In this document: in pieces, positions 36,581-49,095 of the stretch
Layout of the letters: every line of letters starts with the position of its first letter
Position numbering within the stretch: position 1 is the first letter of the stretch
Assembly (NCBI RefSeq): GCF_006542625.1
Contig: NC_044398.1
Coordinates: forward strand, 10,465,839 to 10,529,838
Reading direction: 5' to 3'
DNA length: 64,000 nucleotides
Origin: Nomascus leucogenys
Taxonomy: Eukaryota; Chordata; Mammalia; Primates; Hylobatidae
Notes under the pieces: generated by a model
What the model was told of the DNA's origin: nothing
Databases searched by the model: none
Seen by the model: only the letters and a program-made list of their open reading frames with translations
Made by a program: the position numbers and the translations under genes

Positions 36581-36694
36581 CATTTATTAAATCCTCACTA
36601 TGCCAATACCACCCTAATCACTTTACATGTTTGCCTTGTTTAATCTTCAGAAGAATGGTGAAATAGGTTTTATTATTCCTATTGTAATGATATA
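36581..36694 (-). repeat. MIR SINE, antisense, part 1 (split by L1)
   Basis: 'tcactatgccaataccaccctaatcactttacatg' and 'taatcttcagaagaatggtgaaataggttttattattcctatt' are antisense MIR. The copy resumes after the L1 at 37352. Confidence 0.65.
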
Positions 36695-37351
36695 AGAAGC
36701 CTTATACACTGCTGGTAGGAATGTGTAGCTGCTTTGGAAAACAGCGTAGAAGACTCTCAAAAGGTTAAATATAGTTACCATTTGACCTAGCCATTCCACT
36801 CTAAGATATATACCCCCTAAAACTGAAAACACATGTCCACACAAAACTTGTACATGAATCTTCCCAGCAGTAATTATTCATGGTGGGCAAAAAGTAGAAA
36901 CAACTGAAATGTCCTACAGCTGATGAATAAACAACATGTATATATCTCAATGGAATATTACTCAGCCATTAAAAGAATGAAATACTGATGCATGCTACAA
37001 CATGGATGAACCTTGAAAACATTATGCTAAGTGAAGGAAGTCAGAAACTAAACACCACATAATGCATGATTCTACTTATGTGAAATTTGCACAATAAGCA
37101 AATGTGTAAAGTAAAAACATACATCACTAGTCACCCATAGGGCTGGGAAATGGAGGGGTTTCCAGGGTAATGGAGGGTGCCTACTAATAGGAGTGGGGTT
37201 CTTTTTGGAGGATGAAAAAGCTCTGGAATTAGATAGTAGTGATGGTGACACAACTCTGTAAACATACTAAAAACCACTGAATTGTATACTTTAAATGAGT
37301 CAAATGTATGGTATGTAAATTATATCTCAATAAAGCTATTAAAAAGAAGAA
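36695..37351 (+). mobile_element. L1MB-type L1 3' end
   Basis: ORF2 tail blocks ('tacactgctggtaggaatg', 'catttgacctagccattccactct', 'gaatattactcagccattaaaa', 'acatggatgaaccttgaaaacattatgctaagtgaa') lead into the L1M 3' UTR ('gatgaaaaagctctggaattagatagtagtgatggt', 'aaaaccactgaattgtatacttta', 'tatatctcaataaagct'), with the L1MB-style AATAAA end. It is 5'-truncated to about 650 bp. Confidence 0.88.
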
Positions 37352-37430
37352 GATATGGAGAGTGAAGTTCAGGAAATGTACGTAATTCATCCAAGATTAA
37401 AAATTTATTGGCTGACTCAAAATGCAATTA
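37352..37430 (-). repeat. MIR SINE, antisense, part 2
   Basis: 'atatggagagtgaagttcaggaaatgtacgtaattcatccaag' continues the antisense MIR of 36581-36694 past the L1. Confidence 0.5.
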
Positions 37431-38215
37431 CTTGGCAATTTAATACATTATCAGCTTACTACCCTTAGGAAACAGAAAATGAACAAACTTTCATAGAAGA
37501 ACAAACTCAAATATTATCAGGTAGCCACTGCTTAGGCTTCAATGCAGCAATTCATTAACATATAGTTGCTCTTCCACTCCCCATACTGCCACTCTAGAAG
37601 TTTCATTTCATTTTGATAATAAAATTATTCCACCAACGCTTATATCCTAATCCTGAACACATCTTTAGCAGGATGTGGGAGGTATCAGATTTTTAAAGAA
37701 GTAAGGCTCCATTCTTTACAGAAGGTTTTTGAAAAATTGGCAAACAGGTTTATGTTTATGATATTTAAATATCAAAATTATTAATAGAGGCATATTTAGC
37801 CACAGGCTGGCACTATTAATCTTTTATGAGAACATCTTTCACCTAAATATTCACAAGTAACATTTAAAATACTTTCAAATTTTTTATAATTAAAGAGCAA
37901 AAATTATTCAATTATTTTATATATTTTTTTCAACTAAAAAGTATTTCCCAGTAAATCATGTGAGGTATGTACTTAAACTATTTTCTCAGAGAAGAACAGG
38001 TAATTAAAGAAAAAGGAAGCCAGTTTAAGCAAACAAACTCGATTTATTCCTTGGAAATTTTATAGACTGTTTATGAATATATAAGTTGGAGAAACCTAAT
38101 AAATATGGAGCTACAAATCATTGAAAGGCAAAGTAACTGAACTTACATAAACACAATGTGAAATTACTAAGACAAAGTTAAATTTAATATTTCAAGATAA
38201 AATGGAAAAAACATA
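37431..38215. other. unassigned AT-rich spacer
   Basis: Nothing recognised. Confidence 0.45.
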
Positions 38216-38222
38216 TAAAAAC

Positions 38223-38519
38223 ACTTTTTTTTTTTTTGAGATGGGGTTTTGCTCTTGTTGCCCAGGCTAGAGTGCAGTGGCACAATCTCGGCTCACTGCA
38301 ACCTCTGCCTCCTGGGTTCAAGAGATTCTCCTGCCTCAGCCTCCCAAGTAGCTGGGATTACAGGCATGCACCACCATGCCCAGCTAATTTTGTATTTTTA
38401 GTAGAGATGGGGTTTCTCCATATTGGTCAGGCTGGTCTCGAACTTCTGACCACAGGTGATCTGCCCGTCTCGCCCTCCCAAAGTGCTGGAATTACAGGCA
38501 TGAGCCACCGTGCCCGGCC
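38223..38519 (-). mobile_element. AluS-type SINE, antisense
   Basis: Complete antisense Alu with a pure poly-T and low divergence. taaaaac occurs on both sides (38216-38222, 38520-38526). The 121-codon frame on the plus strand is an Alu shadow. Confidence 0.95.
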
Positions 38520-38854
38520 TAAAAACTTTTCAAAAATATGTAACTTAGCACCATACATGCTTGAACTGTGTATTGTCTATAAATGTGTGAAGAAACTATG
38601 AATTAAGTAAAAATGTGGAGAAGCCCTCATTTGTGAATTTTGAGTATCAAATTTCTGAAAGAAAATGGAACAGCAATAATTAGGCTGTACTCATTTAAGT
38701 ATGGCTGTCTGATATTCTACAAATCTACAATTTTCAACTAAAATAGCAAAATCACATTTTACATACTGGACTCTCTCTCCTTCTTTTCCAACCAAAATTT
38801 TCACCTGACCAGTCTCTTGTTTACCATGATTACTGATTCATACACAAGGAAATT

Positions 38855-39060
38855 CTAGCCTGGTTTCCAATCCCAGCTCTGTCATTTACTACATGGGTGA
38901 ACTTTGGCAGATTTTGCTTTAAAATGCAGCTTTAAAATAAAGCCAACATTAAGGCGAGAATAAATGAGATGGCGCAATGAAAGAACTTCAGCATAATATA
39001 TTACATCACTCAATATACACTGGTTATTGTGATTTGTTATTGCACACCATACATTAATAA
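38855..39060 (+). repeat. MIR SINE
   Basis: 'tagcctggtttccaatcccagctctgtcatttact', 'gggtgaactttggcag' and 'aataaatgagatggcgcaatga' in MIR order, head to tail. Confidence 0.65.
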
Positions 39061-39139
39061 AAGATAAGGCTAAAATGCAATACTGAGACAGACTTGTCCT
39101 TTTGATATTCTAATATTTCTTTGTGGTCATATACAAAGT

Positions 39140-39225
39140 GGTGTGTGCATGTATGTGTGTGTGTATATACACATATATATGAGAAGTATATATAGGACGA
39201 CTATATATATATATATATCACTTTT

Positions 39226-39261
<36 letters not shown>

Positions 39262-39545
39262 CACACACCACTTTTAGTGTGATATATATATACACACCAC
39301 TTTTAGTGTGAATATATATATACACACTACTTTTAGTGTGAATATATATATATACACACTACTTTTAGTGTGAATATATATATATACACACTACTTTTAG
39401 TGTGAATATATATATACACACCACTTTTAGTGTATATATACATACACACACACGCACATACACACACACACACATACATACTGCTTTTTAGTATATACTA
39501 TATATATATTAAAAGTGGTATATATATATATAGTGGTCCTATATG
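39140..39545 (+). repeat. AT/TG minisatellite with inverted-repeat flanks
   Basis: The tract has TG and TA microsatellites, then six copies of a 29-32 bp unit, each containing 'acttttagtg' (at 39270, 39299, 39329, 39361, 39393, 39423) between TA runs and CACA. Within a unit, cacact...agtgtg can pair around acttt. The flanks tataggacgactatatata (from about 39190) and its near-complement tatatatagtggtcctat (to about 39543) make the locus an imperfect palindrome. Confidence 0.9.
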
Positions 39546-40984
39546 CCATTTTTTATCTCACACTGAACATGTGTTGAACATAATATTTCTTTTCCAGTTA
39601 TAAACTTTTACTAATATTAAAGACTGGCTATCAACACATTATCAATTAGTCACATCCTTTCATTTATCAGATTGGAAAATGAATCCATGCCAATGAAACC
39701 CATTCTGTTACCGAACTGACCGTGCCTCACATATGGAGCTGTGGGCTCATGGACATCAAGCTTTACAAGTTAATTGAATGGTCAAAGATAACTTCTATAA
39801 TAATCTATTTATCTGTGTATAATTTCATTCCCCAACTTTAGACTTAGTGATAGAGAAAATAGGGACCAGAATCAGAGTTGAATAGTTTTCCTCTTTTAGA
39901 TGGGGAAATATTTACAATAATCTTCCATGTCAGTCTACAAAGCTTTTTGGCTTTCCTTGGTTTCCAGCTAGTCAAATCAGAAAAATCACAGAAATGGTGG
40001 GATATGAAGCATTTGAGCATTAAGGAACTTACAATATCACAGGGGAAACGTGTTTTTACAGCTCTTTTTTGTTATTTTAGTTGGACAGAAATTCGTCATT
40101 TTGGGTAACTGTGTGGGCCTCAGCTGTTCAATTACACAACTACACATTAGGGGAGCTCTGCTTGGTAAATTAAGTTAGATAACCATGACAATAAATAAAC
40201 CACAATGATTTCTTGCAAGTCAATACTTTCTGCCATCATGCAATACTTTGCATTTTCCAATAATATCAATGCGGTATCATGTTTAAGCAGTTTTATACTA
40301 TTTTTTGTAAACAAAAAAACCCTAGCAATTCACTGTCTCCTAGTACAAAAATAGAGAATGTCAGAATCAGTTGACTTGAGTAGAAGAAATACACATTTGA
40401 GGCGGTTCAGATATTAGGCTGTTGGAGGACAATCACCCCCGTGGCTGGTCAGTGATAAGCACAGGATAGACGCTGATGTTGACTTTAGTAACAATACCCA
40501 AAGCCCTGCTCCTACTGCAACCCTACCAGAAAAGAGAACAAAGAACCACACAGACCAATAGCTGGGAGTGGGAGGAAATGGAATAGCACAGAGTAGAGAA
40601 GTAATCTAATAAAGAAGCCAAAGAATAAAAAACAAACAAAAAACAAGTATAAAATAATAACATTTACAGAGAGAACAAAACTTGAAAAAAGTGCAGTTAA
40701 TAAAATTAAAAGCAGTCATCCTTTCCCACATCCCCCAAACAAACCCTTTTTCTCATATTTTTCCCTGACTTGCACTTCTCTGACTTTCTAGGATATGTCT
40801 TTTATCTCCCCTGGTGCCCTTATTATTTCTTCACAGCACTGATTTTTAAAAACCACATTGAAACAATATCAATATTAGCACTGCTCTAGCATTTTGACAT
40901 ATGTTGTCTCATTTGACATTTACAAGAAAGACCCCAAATCACACCATACAGATAACTCGCACTGACAAAAAATAGTAATAAATG
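39546..40984. other. unassigned spacer
   Basis: Nothing recognised. Confidence 0.45.
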
Positions 40985-41520
40985 CAATTAGTTTGAAATT
41001 CCAAACAATACAGAAAAATGCAAAAAGCAAATTACAAGCCAATTGGTCCCCATTTTCAAGGAAAACAAAGCCAAGAGTTCTTGTGCATAGTTCCAGAAAA
41101 CAAACAAACAAAAACGTATATACACAGATATACAGTATGTATGTGTGTGTGTATTACCTTTTTGTTACTGTTATTACTTTTAAGAAGATATTCTATATAA
41201 ACCACTTGGCATCATTTTTCCAGTTACTGTTATACAGTATACTGGTCTATGCTGAAGGTCTTCCCATGCAGATATATTTATACTTATTAATGGCTGCCTG
41301 GTATTCAGTTGCATGGATGTACCAACAGTCATTTGTTGAATGCCTTATAGGAGGACAAAGCTGAAATGATGATTGTTTTACATTATCATGAGGGCTTCTT
41401 TTTATGAGGATATCCACTGGATACATTCCTAGTAGTGAAATTGTTTGATCAAACACTATATACCTTGTGACTACTGAAAAATATTGCTAAATTGCCTTCC
41501 AAGAACAACATTTTAAAACC
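40985..41520 (-). mobile_element. old L1M fragment, antisense
   Basis: 'gaaattccaaacaatacagaaaaatgc' and 'ccaattggtccccattttca' recall an L1M 3' UTR. 'ttaatggctgcctggtattcagttgcatggatgtacca', 'atacattcctagtagtgaaattgtttgatca' and 'ctaaattgccttccaagaacaac' match the ORF2 end read antisense. Confidence 0.65.
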
Positions 41521-42869
41521 CTGATCATTATTATAAGAAATTACTAATTTTTTACCTTAGATACATCAAAATAATTTTTACCCATGGCCTGACAACAAAA
41601 TACTATACTAAAATGCTAAACAGGACTGGAAAACATACATGCATCAAAGGAATAAGCTGAGATGAAAATGTGCTTTCATTCAATGGAGCTGCCACTAGAT
41701 ATTGGAGCTTTCCTATACCGCAAATAAAGGCCCTAGAGAGAAGAGTTACAAAAAGGAGCCAAAAGCAGATTAATAATAATATTAATATTTGATAAGGAGT
41801 CATTATCAGTGAAAGCCCTTGTATGCTTAGAATTTATTTCAGGGAAATTTAATAGAAAAAGTTTTAGAGAAGGAGACTTAGATCTTATCAGATAGAATGG
41901 CTCTAATTTAGCATTTCAAGTGATGCTTATGACAGATGTCAAATAAGACTTGGAAATAAAGATTTTCAGAAGTTCAAGGCAAAGACTAATTGAATGATCT
42001 GCAAGCAGTTAAGCACCACTGCAATCCTCTTTGCAATTACCTAGCAGTGCTGAAATCTCAGGATAGCACTTTGGCATCGATAGTCCTCATGCTATTATTT
42101 GAGACTAACTCAAGGTCAGAAAAAAAGTCTTTTGATAATTTATATCATCACACAGATTTCCAGTAACAATTCAGCCTTCAGCGAAGAACTAAGCCATCAC
42201 AAAACATTGTAGTGCTAAATAATTTACTGTATTCATTAGGAGAATTCAGGGGCATCTTAATGTGTTCAGATAAAGTTTTCTGTGATTAGAAAAGTTCTGG
42301 AAATGCTTGATTTAATAAAGCTGAATAGAGTTGGGTTTTTGTTTAGTTTTCTTTTTTAGCTATAGGACTTCTCAGAGCTCTATTTCAGAGAGTGAGATAT
42401 AGTTGCATCATTTTATAAACTTATCAGAACAGTAAATTCTTCTCCTATTAAAATAATTCATTTATGTCTTAAGAAGCAAATTGTTACTTTCAACAGAGAC
42501 TGGGTCATGCAACAGCAACCGCACAAGCATTAAAGGATAGGATTATGTCTTACTCCATCCCTACTGCTCACACATTTCTTGACACATGGTAGTAATTGAC
42601 TGAATATCGGGTGAATGAACAACTTATCATAATAAAGAAAACCTGAGATTTTAAACTTATACAACATTTGTAAAATCATAGCATTCATTGCCTATGACGG
42701 CATCCTCTTCTACGTGGAGCTCAAAGATTCAGGAAAACAACCTGAAACACCTGATAACAAGGGCAACAACCTACAGTTCCCCCGTCCTTCCCCACATGCA
42801 GCTGTAAGGTAGGAATTATTTCATGCATAAGTAACAGAACACACACTTGAGAGTATTTTGAGTGCAACT
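41521..42869. other. unassigned spacer with a possible L2 tail
   Basis: The segment 42520-42620 ('ggattatgtcttactccatccc', 'gacacatggtagtaattgactgaat', 'gggtgaatgaac') resembles a sense L2 3' end. The rest is unassigned. Confidence 0.4.
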
Positions 42870-43172
42870 GAAGAATATTTCATGATATCAAAGAATATGC
42901 ACAGAATATCAAATAAAAAAGGATACAAACCTGAATATAAAACATGATTCCAATTTTGTAATATCCACAGACATGTCTATAGACACCCACAGATATTCAC
43001 ACTCATGTATTTACATAGAAAAAATTCTGAAAGGAAATGCCTAAAAATATGTTAATAGTGATTTTCGTCTGAGTGATGGATTACCATTGTTTTTTCTTTG
43101 TATTTCTATTTTCTCAAAGTGTACAAATAACTACATCAAGAACTTACATTTATTCATTTTATAAAGAAAATC
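42870..43172 (+). mobile_element. L1M 3' UTR fragment
   Basis: 'aatatttcatgatatcaaagaatatgca', 'gattccaattttgtaa', 'ctgaaaggaaatgcctaaaaatatgttaatagtgattttcgtctgagtgatgg' and 'tttctattttctcaaagtgtacaa' follow a medium-old L1 3' UTR in sense. Confidence 0.65.
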
Positions 43173-43668
43173 CAGGATATAAATCTATTTCCTAATGCTT
43201 CAGAAACTTCCAGATGCCCAAGTATTCTTTGTCTTAGGAATTATATTCTATATTCAAATACAAGAGTATAAGTCAGGATTTTACATTCACTAAGATGATC
43301 AGAAGACATAATCGAGGCAATAATGTGCATCTCAAATGTGATCCTATCATGAAGATAATAAAAAGGTGAGCATGAAGGACCCCTTAAGAAAAGGACGACT
43401 TTCCTATCCTGTTCATTTAGGAGCACTAGGTAATGCAATTCACTGAATGAATGACTAACATGACTTCTCAACCTCAGGTACACAGGCTGGGTGGGGGTGA
43501 GGAGATTGAAGCATAAAAACCCAAGGGCAAATGTGGACATCTTCCTAGAGTGCTGGTTTAACTTAGGGAGGGCGAATGGTAATATGACTTGGCAAATTAT
43601 CCTTCTGTGAAAACAATGACATATGACAGAGTGGAATGCAATGTGTACATGAACTTTTTGAATAAACA
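43173..43668. other. unassigned spacer
   Basis: Nothing recognised. Confidence 0.45.
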
Positions 43669-43985
43669 GGCTAGGTGCAGTGGCTCACCTCTGTAATCTC
43701 AGTACTTTGGAAGGCCAAGATGGGAGGACTGCTTAAAGCCAGGAGTTCAAGACCAGCCTGGGCAATAAAATGAGATCCTGTTTCTACAAAAAAAAAAAAA
43801 AAAAAAAAATAGCCAAGCATGGTGGTGCACACCTGTAGTCCCAGCTACTTGGGAGGCTGAGGCAGGAGGATTGCTTGAGCCCAGGAGTTCGAGGCTGCAG
43901 TGAGCTATGATCACATCACTGCACTCCAGCCTGGGCAACAGAATGAGACCCTATCTCTAAAAAGTAATAAATTAATAAATTAAAT
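43669..43985 (+). mobile_element. AluJ-type SINE
   Basis: Two arms joined by an expanded A24 linker (about 43788-43809). The bases are AluJ-like ('gcccaggagttcgaggctgcagtgagctatgatca'). The tail is (TAAA)-like. No clean target duplication seen. Confidence 0.94.
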
Positions 43986-44369
43986 AAATATTTCCAAAGA
44001 AATTTCAAGCTTGCTACAGTTAGTAGCAGATAGAAATTCACTATCCTTCAGCAGTTTTTCAAAAAGTCCAGGTAGTGCAGGAAAGGGACAGGAATACATA
44101 CTTACAGAGAATGGACATGCTCAAACTTTATGGAGATAGTGCTTCCATGCACAGGCAGACTTAGAGATCTTTACGGCATTCTAATGCCAGAGGGCAGGAC
44201 CAACATTCTTTAGATCACTGAAGTCACTCTGAAGAGAAGGCTGCCAAGAAGAGGGAAAGGATGAAAGATGCCTCTGCCTCCCTCTGGAAGTGGGGGTCAG
44301 TGATAGGAACAGTGGGTTGAATCAAAGGAAAAACAAATTTCCCAGCTTATATTAAAAACTTAAAAAAGA

Positions 44370-44444
44370 TGTTCCCCTTCCTGTGTCCATGCGTTGTGCA
44401 CATGTACCCTAAAACTTAAAGTATAATAATAATAAAATTTAAAA
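44370..44444 (+). mobile_element. very short twin-primed (5'-inverted) L1 insertion
   Basis: 44371-44391 reads as antisense L1 3' UTR (its complement is 'catggacacaggaaggggaac'). It joins directly to sense 'ttgtgcacatgtaccctaaaacttaaagtataataat' and an A-rich tail. taaaaacttaaaaaa (44353-44367) recurs after the tail (44445-44459, first base a), giving a 14-15 bp target duplication. The bases match L1PA well, so the insertion is primate-age. Confidence 0.88.
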
Positions 44445-44639
44445 AAAAACTTAAAAAAATGTGCAATAAAACAGTTAAGATTGGGTGATTTTAAGATCTG
44501 TGATTTCATACTTCGGCCTCTAGCAATTGTGGCCTTTCAAATAGTAATCATACCTGAGTTTTTCTTTTGGTTAAGAATAAGACTGAATAAGAGTTTCTGT
44601 AGAATTTAGTGTGTTTTCCAGTATGAATTTAAAACCTAA

Positions 44640-44880
44640 TTATTACATATGCAAGTCTATTGTTTTTTAAATATTCCATACTCATTTTGAAAACAGCACA
44701 CATCTCTGTGTGTGTATGTATTCACAGAAAAAAGTATAGAAGAATATATACTACTGTGTGATTAGTAGTTATTTCTAAGTAGTGGGAATGTAGGAGATTT
44801 TTATCTTCTTCATTATGTTTTTCTGCATTTAAATTTTTTCTGCAACATTTTTATATTTTAAAATATCTAAAAGAGAAATT
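44640..44880 (+). mobile_element. L1M 3' UTR fragment (probable)
   Basis: 'agaaaaaagtatagaagaatatatactac', 'gtagttatttctaagtagtgggaatgtaggagatttttatcttcttcatta' and 'ctgcatttaaattttttctgcaac' resemble an L1M 3' UTR end. Confidence 0.55.
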
Positions 44881-46534
44881 ATCTATATAATATAAATGTT
44901 ATCTTGTTAACCCCAAACCTCTAGTCTTACCTATTGAAATGTGTGTCATTCAGGAGCTACTATTCACATCCAATCAGAAATTTAAATAAAATTTATAAAA
45001 CTTGCTGGCAGCATTGAAAGTAGCAAATTCTTTTGAAGGATTTGGAAGAACTAACGCACATATGCCACTATATAGTAATGCTGAATGAAAACAAAGCAAT
45101 GATATGAATCTCAACTTTTTTATAAAAGCAAATGGATCACACTGATAGCCATCTATGACCATAATCCTTATCAGAAAAATACACATCAACTATGACAGAA
45201 AAAGTTTTACCATCTCCCCATTTTATATAAATCCGAGTTGAAAATAATGATTATACTGTAACTGTAGTTACTGATCATAGATAAATGTTGCATTTCCTCT
45301 TCACTACTGTTCCTTGCATCCATAAATTTTGGCTTCTGTTTGTCACATCAGCTCTATAGACATGTTTTAGTCCTATTTCAGAGCTGACAATAGAAGTCTG
45401 ATTTTACCCACGTGGGAGAAAAAGCATCTCTAGATCTGTATTATACACAATTTTTCCTACCCCAAATAAAAGCATCTGAACAAAAACCTGTTTTGTAAAG
45501 AAAAGCCAAATAGTTTAATTTTGGAACAGTCTACCAGATCAGGAAACAAAACCCAGTTATGAAATTTAGAGGGATTTTTTTTTTCTCCTCAAAGAAGAGA
45601 ACATATTACTAAGTGATAATTATTCCCACTACCTACCGGTATATCTTCACTAACTAGAGAGCCCTTCTCAAAGACTCTGGCCATATCCCACCGGCCTGTC
45701 TGGACACATTTCCACTGGTCTCATGGGACGGAGTCACTTTTGAAAAAATCTGGTTCTGAAGCAGCCAAGATACACCAAAGACACACGCCATGCTGATAGA
45801 TATATTCCAACTCCACCAAAAGCAGCGCTTTAAAAGTAAGGGTTTATAATCCCAAAAAGATCATCTCTAACCAATGTACAAAAAAGAAAACAACTGAAAG
45901 AGAAATCTTGATTAAACCAAAACAACAGGACTTAGCAGAAACCTCTATGTTTTATTGTTGTTGTTTTAATAATATTTTGTCTTCAACATTGAATCCAGGA
46001 GCTAAGAGAAATGAAGTCACACCTACATGTTTGTTATGAATCTGGTAACTGGGAACTCAGAATAAAATAACAAAGTATTTTTAAGAAGACTTTAATGGAG
46101 GAAAAGAGAACAATGAAGTTCCAAATTTGTTCTCGAAAATCATGTTCATAATGAAGGAGTTAATAGAGTTGAAGGAACAAAAGGAGGAGCCTTTAGACAT
46201 ATCAAATGCTCAAAATATGGCAGCCCACACATGACTTGATGATGTAACTTGTATAGAGGATAAACAATAATATAATTTCTGTAGGCACAGCACATTATAA
46301 CATCCCTTTTTAAGTGATTTTAACTTTTTTGCCTTGGTTACCTAAGAGAATGATCAGGAAATAACGAAAAGTAGGTAGAAACTATTTTCTTTCAGCTAAC
46401 AAAGAGCTTCATAGAAAACTATAAGCTCCTACTCTGCTATTTTAAACTACATTATGCAATGCCAAAAATTATATGTAGGCACTAACCATATGATTTTGAT
46501 AAAGTTTAAGGGGGCAACTTCCAAAATGTAGCTT
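44881..46534. other. unassigned spacer
   Basis: No repeat, RNA gene or exon recognised over about 1.65 kb. Confidence 0.45.
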
Positions 46535-46760
46535 TACTCTAGTGGTGAGAATACCGAATCTACAGTCAAAATTCTGGATATAAATTGGATTTACAGCCAA
46601 AACTCTGAATATGAATTGGATTTACAGCCAAAACTCTGGCTCTGTTATTTCATAGACTGTATCAACCTAAGCCAGTCAATGGACCGTCTGGAGATTCAGT
46701 CCTTTCATTTGTAAAATGAAGACCTTGTGTAAAAATTAAATTGGATTACAGGTACTAAAT
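46535..46760 (+). repeat. MIR SINE carrying a 31-bp tandem repeat
   Basis: The MIR core is seen as 'ctctggctctgttatttcatagactg', 'cctaagccagtcaat' and 'ggagattcagtcctttcatttgtaaaatgaa'. Upstream, a 31-bp unit occurs 2.5 times: 46563-46593, 46594-46624 and 46625-46638. Copies 1 and 2 differ at a few positions. Confidence 0.75.
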
Positions 46761-48664
46761 GAAAAACAACAATCATTTTTGAATTCTAGTTGAAAACAAT
46801 TCAATGACGAATAGAGAGAAGTTTTTCTCCTAAATTAATATGCAAAACTGTTTATGAGCATCTTCCAGCTTCGAAATTGCCAATGGTGGTACATTAAAGG
46901 AAAGAAAGCCTGCAAAAAAATCTTCTAGAACACCCACCAAAAAAAGTCACTTCTATTCTTAAGTAAATCCTCTTTATACAGCGTGTGCAATTCCACAATT
47001 CTGCATGCCACAGAAAACTACTGCTTAAAATATATACTTATTTTAATTTCAAGAAGTGGGGAGAGAGTGAAGAGGGCCTTTGATGCTAACATTTTTGAAA
47101 AAAGTTAACATCTTTCTGGAGACTTCATAATTATGGGATTTAATTTGTGGGAAATAAATATGGCAATGAGTAAGAAGCATAAGGGGAATGGCCGATTTCT
47201 ATCTGGAAAAAGGTAAGATCATCATTCTCTACTGTAACAAGATCTTGCAAGTCCAAATACGTGAATTATATAGAATAAGCAGCAAAATGCAACACTGAAA
47301 GTCAAGGAAAGAATCACAGAAATTATATTTTTCTGTACTCTTGAATTATGCTCTAATTTCTAAAGCAAAATGATTTGGGGATACGAAATACAGGTGAATG
47401 CAAAATATACATACCTACAGACAGACACGCACACACATACACATACACACACACACACCAGGTAGCATGAAGAATAGTGGAAAACAAAGTGTTACAGGGC
47501 TATTAAAACCAACAAGCACAGTAACATAATAATGAATGCTAGCTCCATTTGGTCAAGTCAATCTAAAATAAATAAATAAAAACATATAAATTTAGAAAGT
47601 TCTTAGAAAGCCCAGGAAGTTCCCACATAAAAATTATATAAATGACTGAGGAAACAGGTAAGCAAAAAAGGATGATAGAGTTATTCTAAAACATTTACCA
47701 AAAACATTTACCAAAAACCTAATTGTATATCCCTGTTCTTTCCACAGTAAAGAAACAATAAAACTAAGAAAGAGGTTGCAAATGAACAGATTGAAACATT
47801 TTTATGTAATCTATCAATTATCCTACAGGAAGGACATTCCTAGGATAATATGAAGTCAGGTGACTTTGTAAAACTTAAAATATATAATTGGCAAGTATGT
47901 AAAAAATAAACTATCATTACCCACTAAGTGAGACTTCCTTTTAATGAGAAATGAAATGCCAGTCTTCATTTGGGCAAACGGAAATGGGGAGAATGAATTC
48001 ATCATTAATCTTCAAAGAGATGAGTTTCTTTCCTGATATAACATTTATAATAAGAGGTTCTCCAGAGTCCAACCATGAAGCAGTCAACAATTAACATTTT
48101 TAAGAAACAAACCTGAAGAGGTTATTAGTCTGACTCAATGGGTTTCTTTTCATGGTCCAATTTCAAGTTCAAAATCAAAACTTCAGAAAATTGCCATTTC
48201 TCATACTTCCTGATTTTGTTTGTAACAGTCACATATTTTTCTGCAATGCTAAAAAAATCTGTAGCTATTTCAGTAGGTTATATGATAGATGATTTTAATA
48301 CAATAGTAAAAACAAAAACTGAATGGAATAAAGAATGACTAATGGAACTTTGTGAAATTATCATTACAGCTCTGTTTCAAATCTGACAGCAAATATTTAA
48401 AGACAATTGAGATGAAATAAATGGTTATTCTTTCAAGTGGGTATAGATCATTAATATGGGCCAATTATTGCTGAGAACAAGGAAATACTGTACAAGAAAG
48501 ATATAAATTTCTGATAATTTTGTTAGCCTGAAAAGGAAGATGAAAGGAGAAAATGATGTTTTTGAGCTAATCATTTTCATCGACAGAACTACTACTGTGT
48601 TTTTTAAAGAGAAAAATTTGATAAATATATTTCATTAACACAAATCATAGAAAACCAAATGGAG
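46761..48664. other. unassigned spacer with a CA microsatellite
   Basis: A CA/CATA microsatellite lies at about 47407-47459. No other repeat or gene recognised. Confidence 0.45.
47407..47459 (+). repeat. (CA)n-rich microsatellite
   Basis: Interrupted by cata and caga steps, ending with a short pure CA run. Confidence 0.85.
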
Positions 48665-48880
48665 TATGTTAGTGGTTAACAGCATAAGCTTTAGGATCAT
48701 AAGATCTGGATTACAATATCTCTGAAACTTAATTTCCTCACATAAAATAAGGATTGTAATATCTACCTTAATAACTATAAGGGCTATTATGAAGTCTGAA
48801 CAGGCTAGCTAATGAAAAGTATATATTATAGTACTGTTCTTGGCGTATGAACACGGTGGTTATTTTTATTGTCATTATTG
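48665..48880 (+). repeat. MIR SINE
   Basis: 'gttagtggttaacagcataagctttaggatcataagatctggatt' is the MIR head. Then come 'aaacttaatttcctcacataaaataaggattgtaatatctacct', 'gggctattatgaagtctgaa' and 'gtggttatttttattgtcattatt'. Part of the core is deleted. Confidence 0.8.
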
Positions 48881-49095
48881 TTGATATTTTTCAAAGAAAA
48901 GGCAGCTGTTCCCAAACACGATCTCATCTTTATTAGCCAAATTTTCTAAATATATGGAACTAAAGCCTCCTCTAAGATTTATTTTATTTACCAATATTTA
49001 ACAAGCTGAACTTGGTTGTCCTAGGAATTGCTTGAAATTTAAGTAATAAAAACATCATAGCAACTGAATGATTTTTTTCCTTAAAAAAAACTGTA

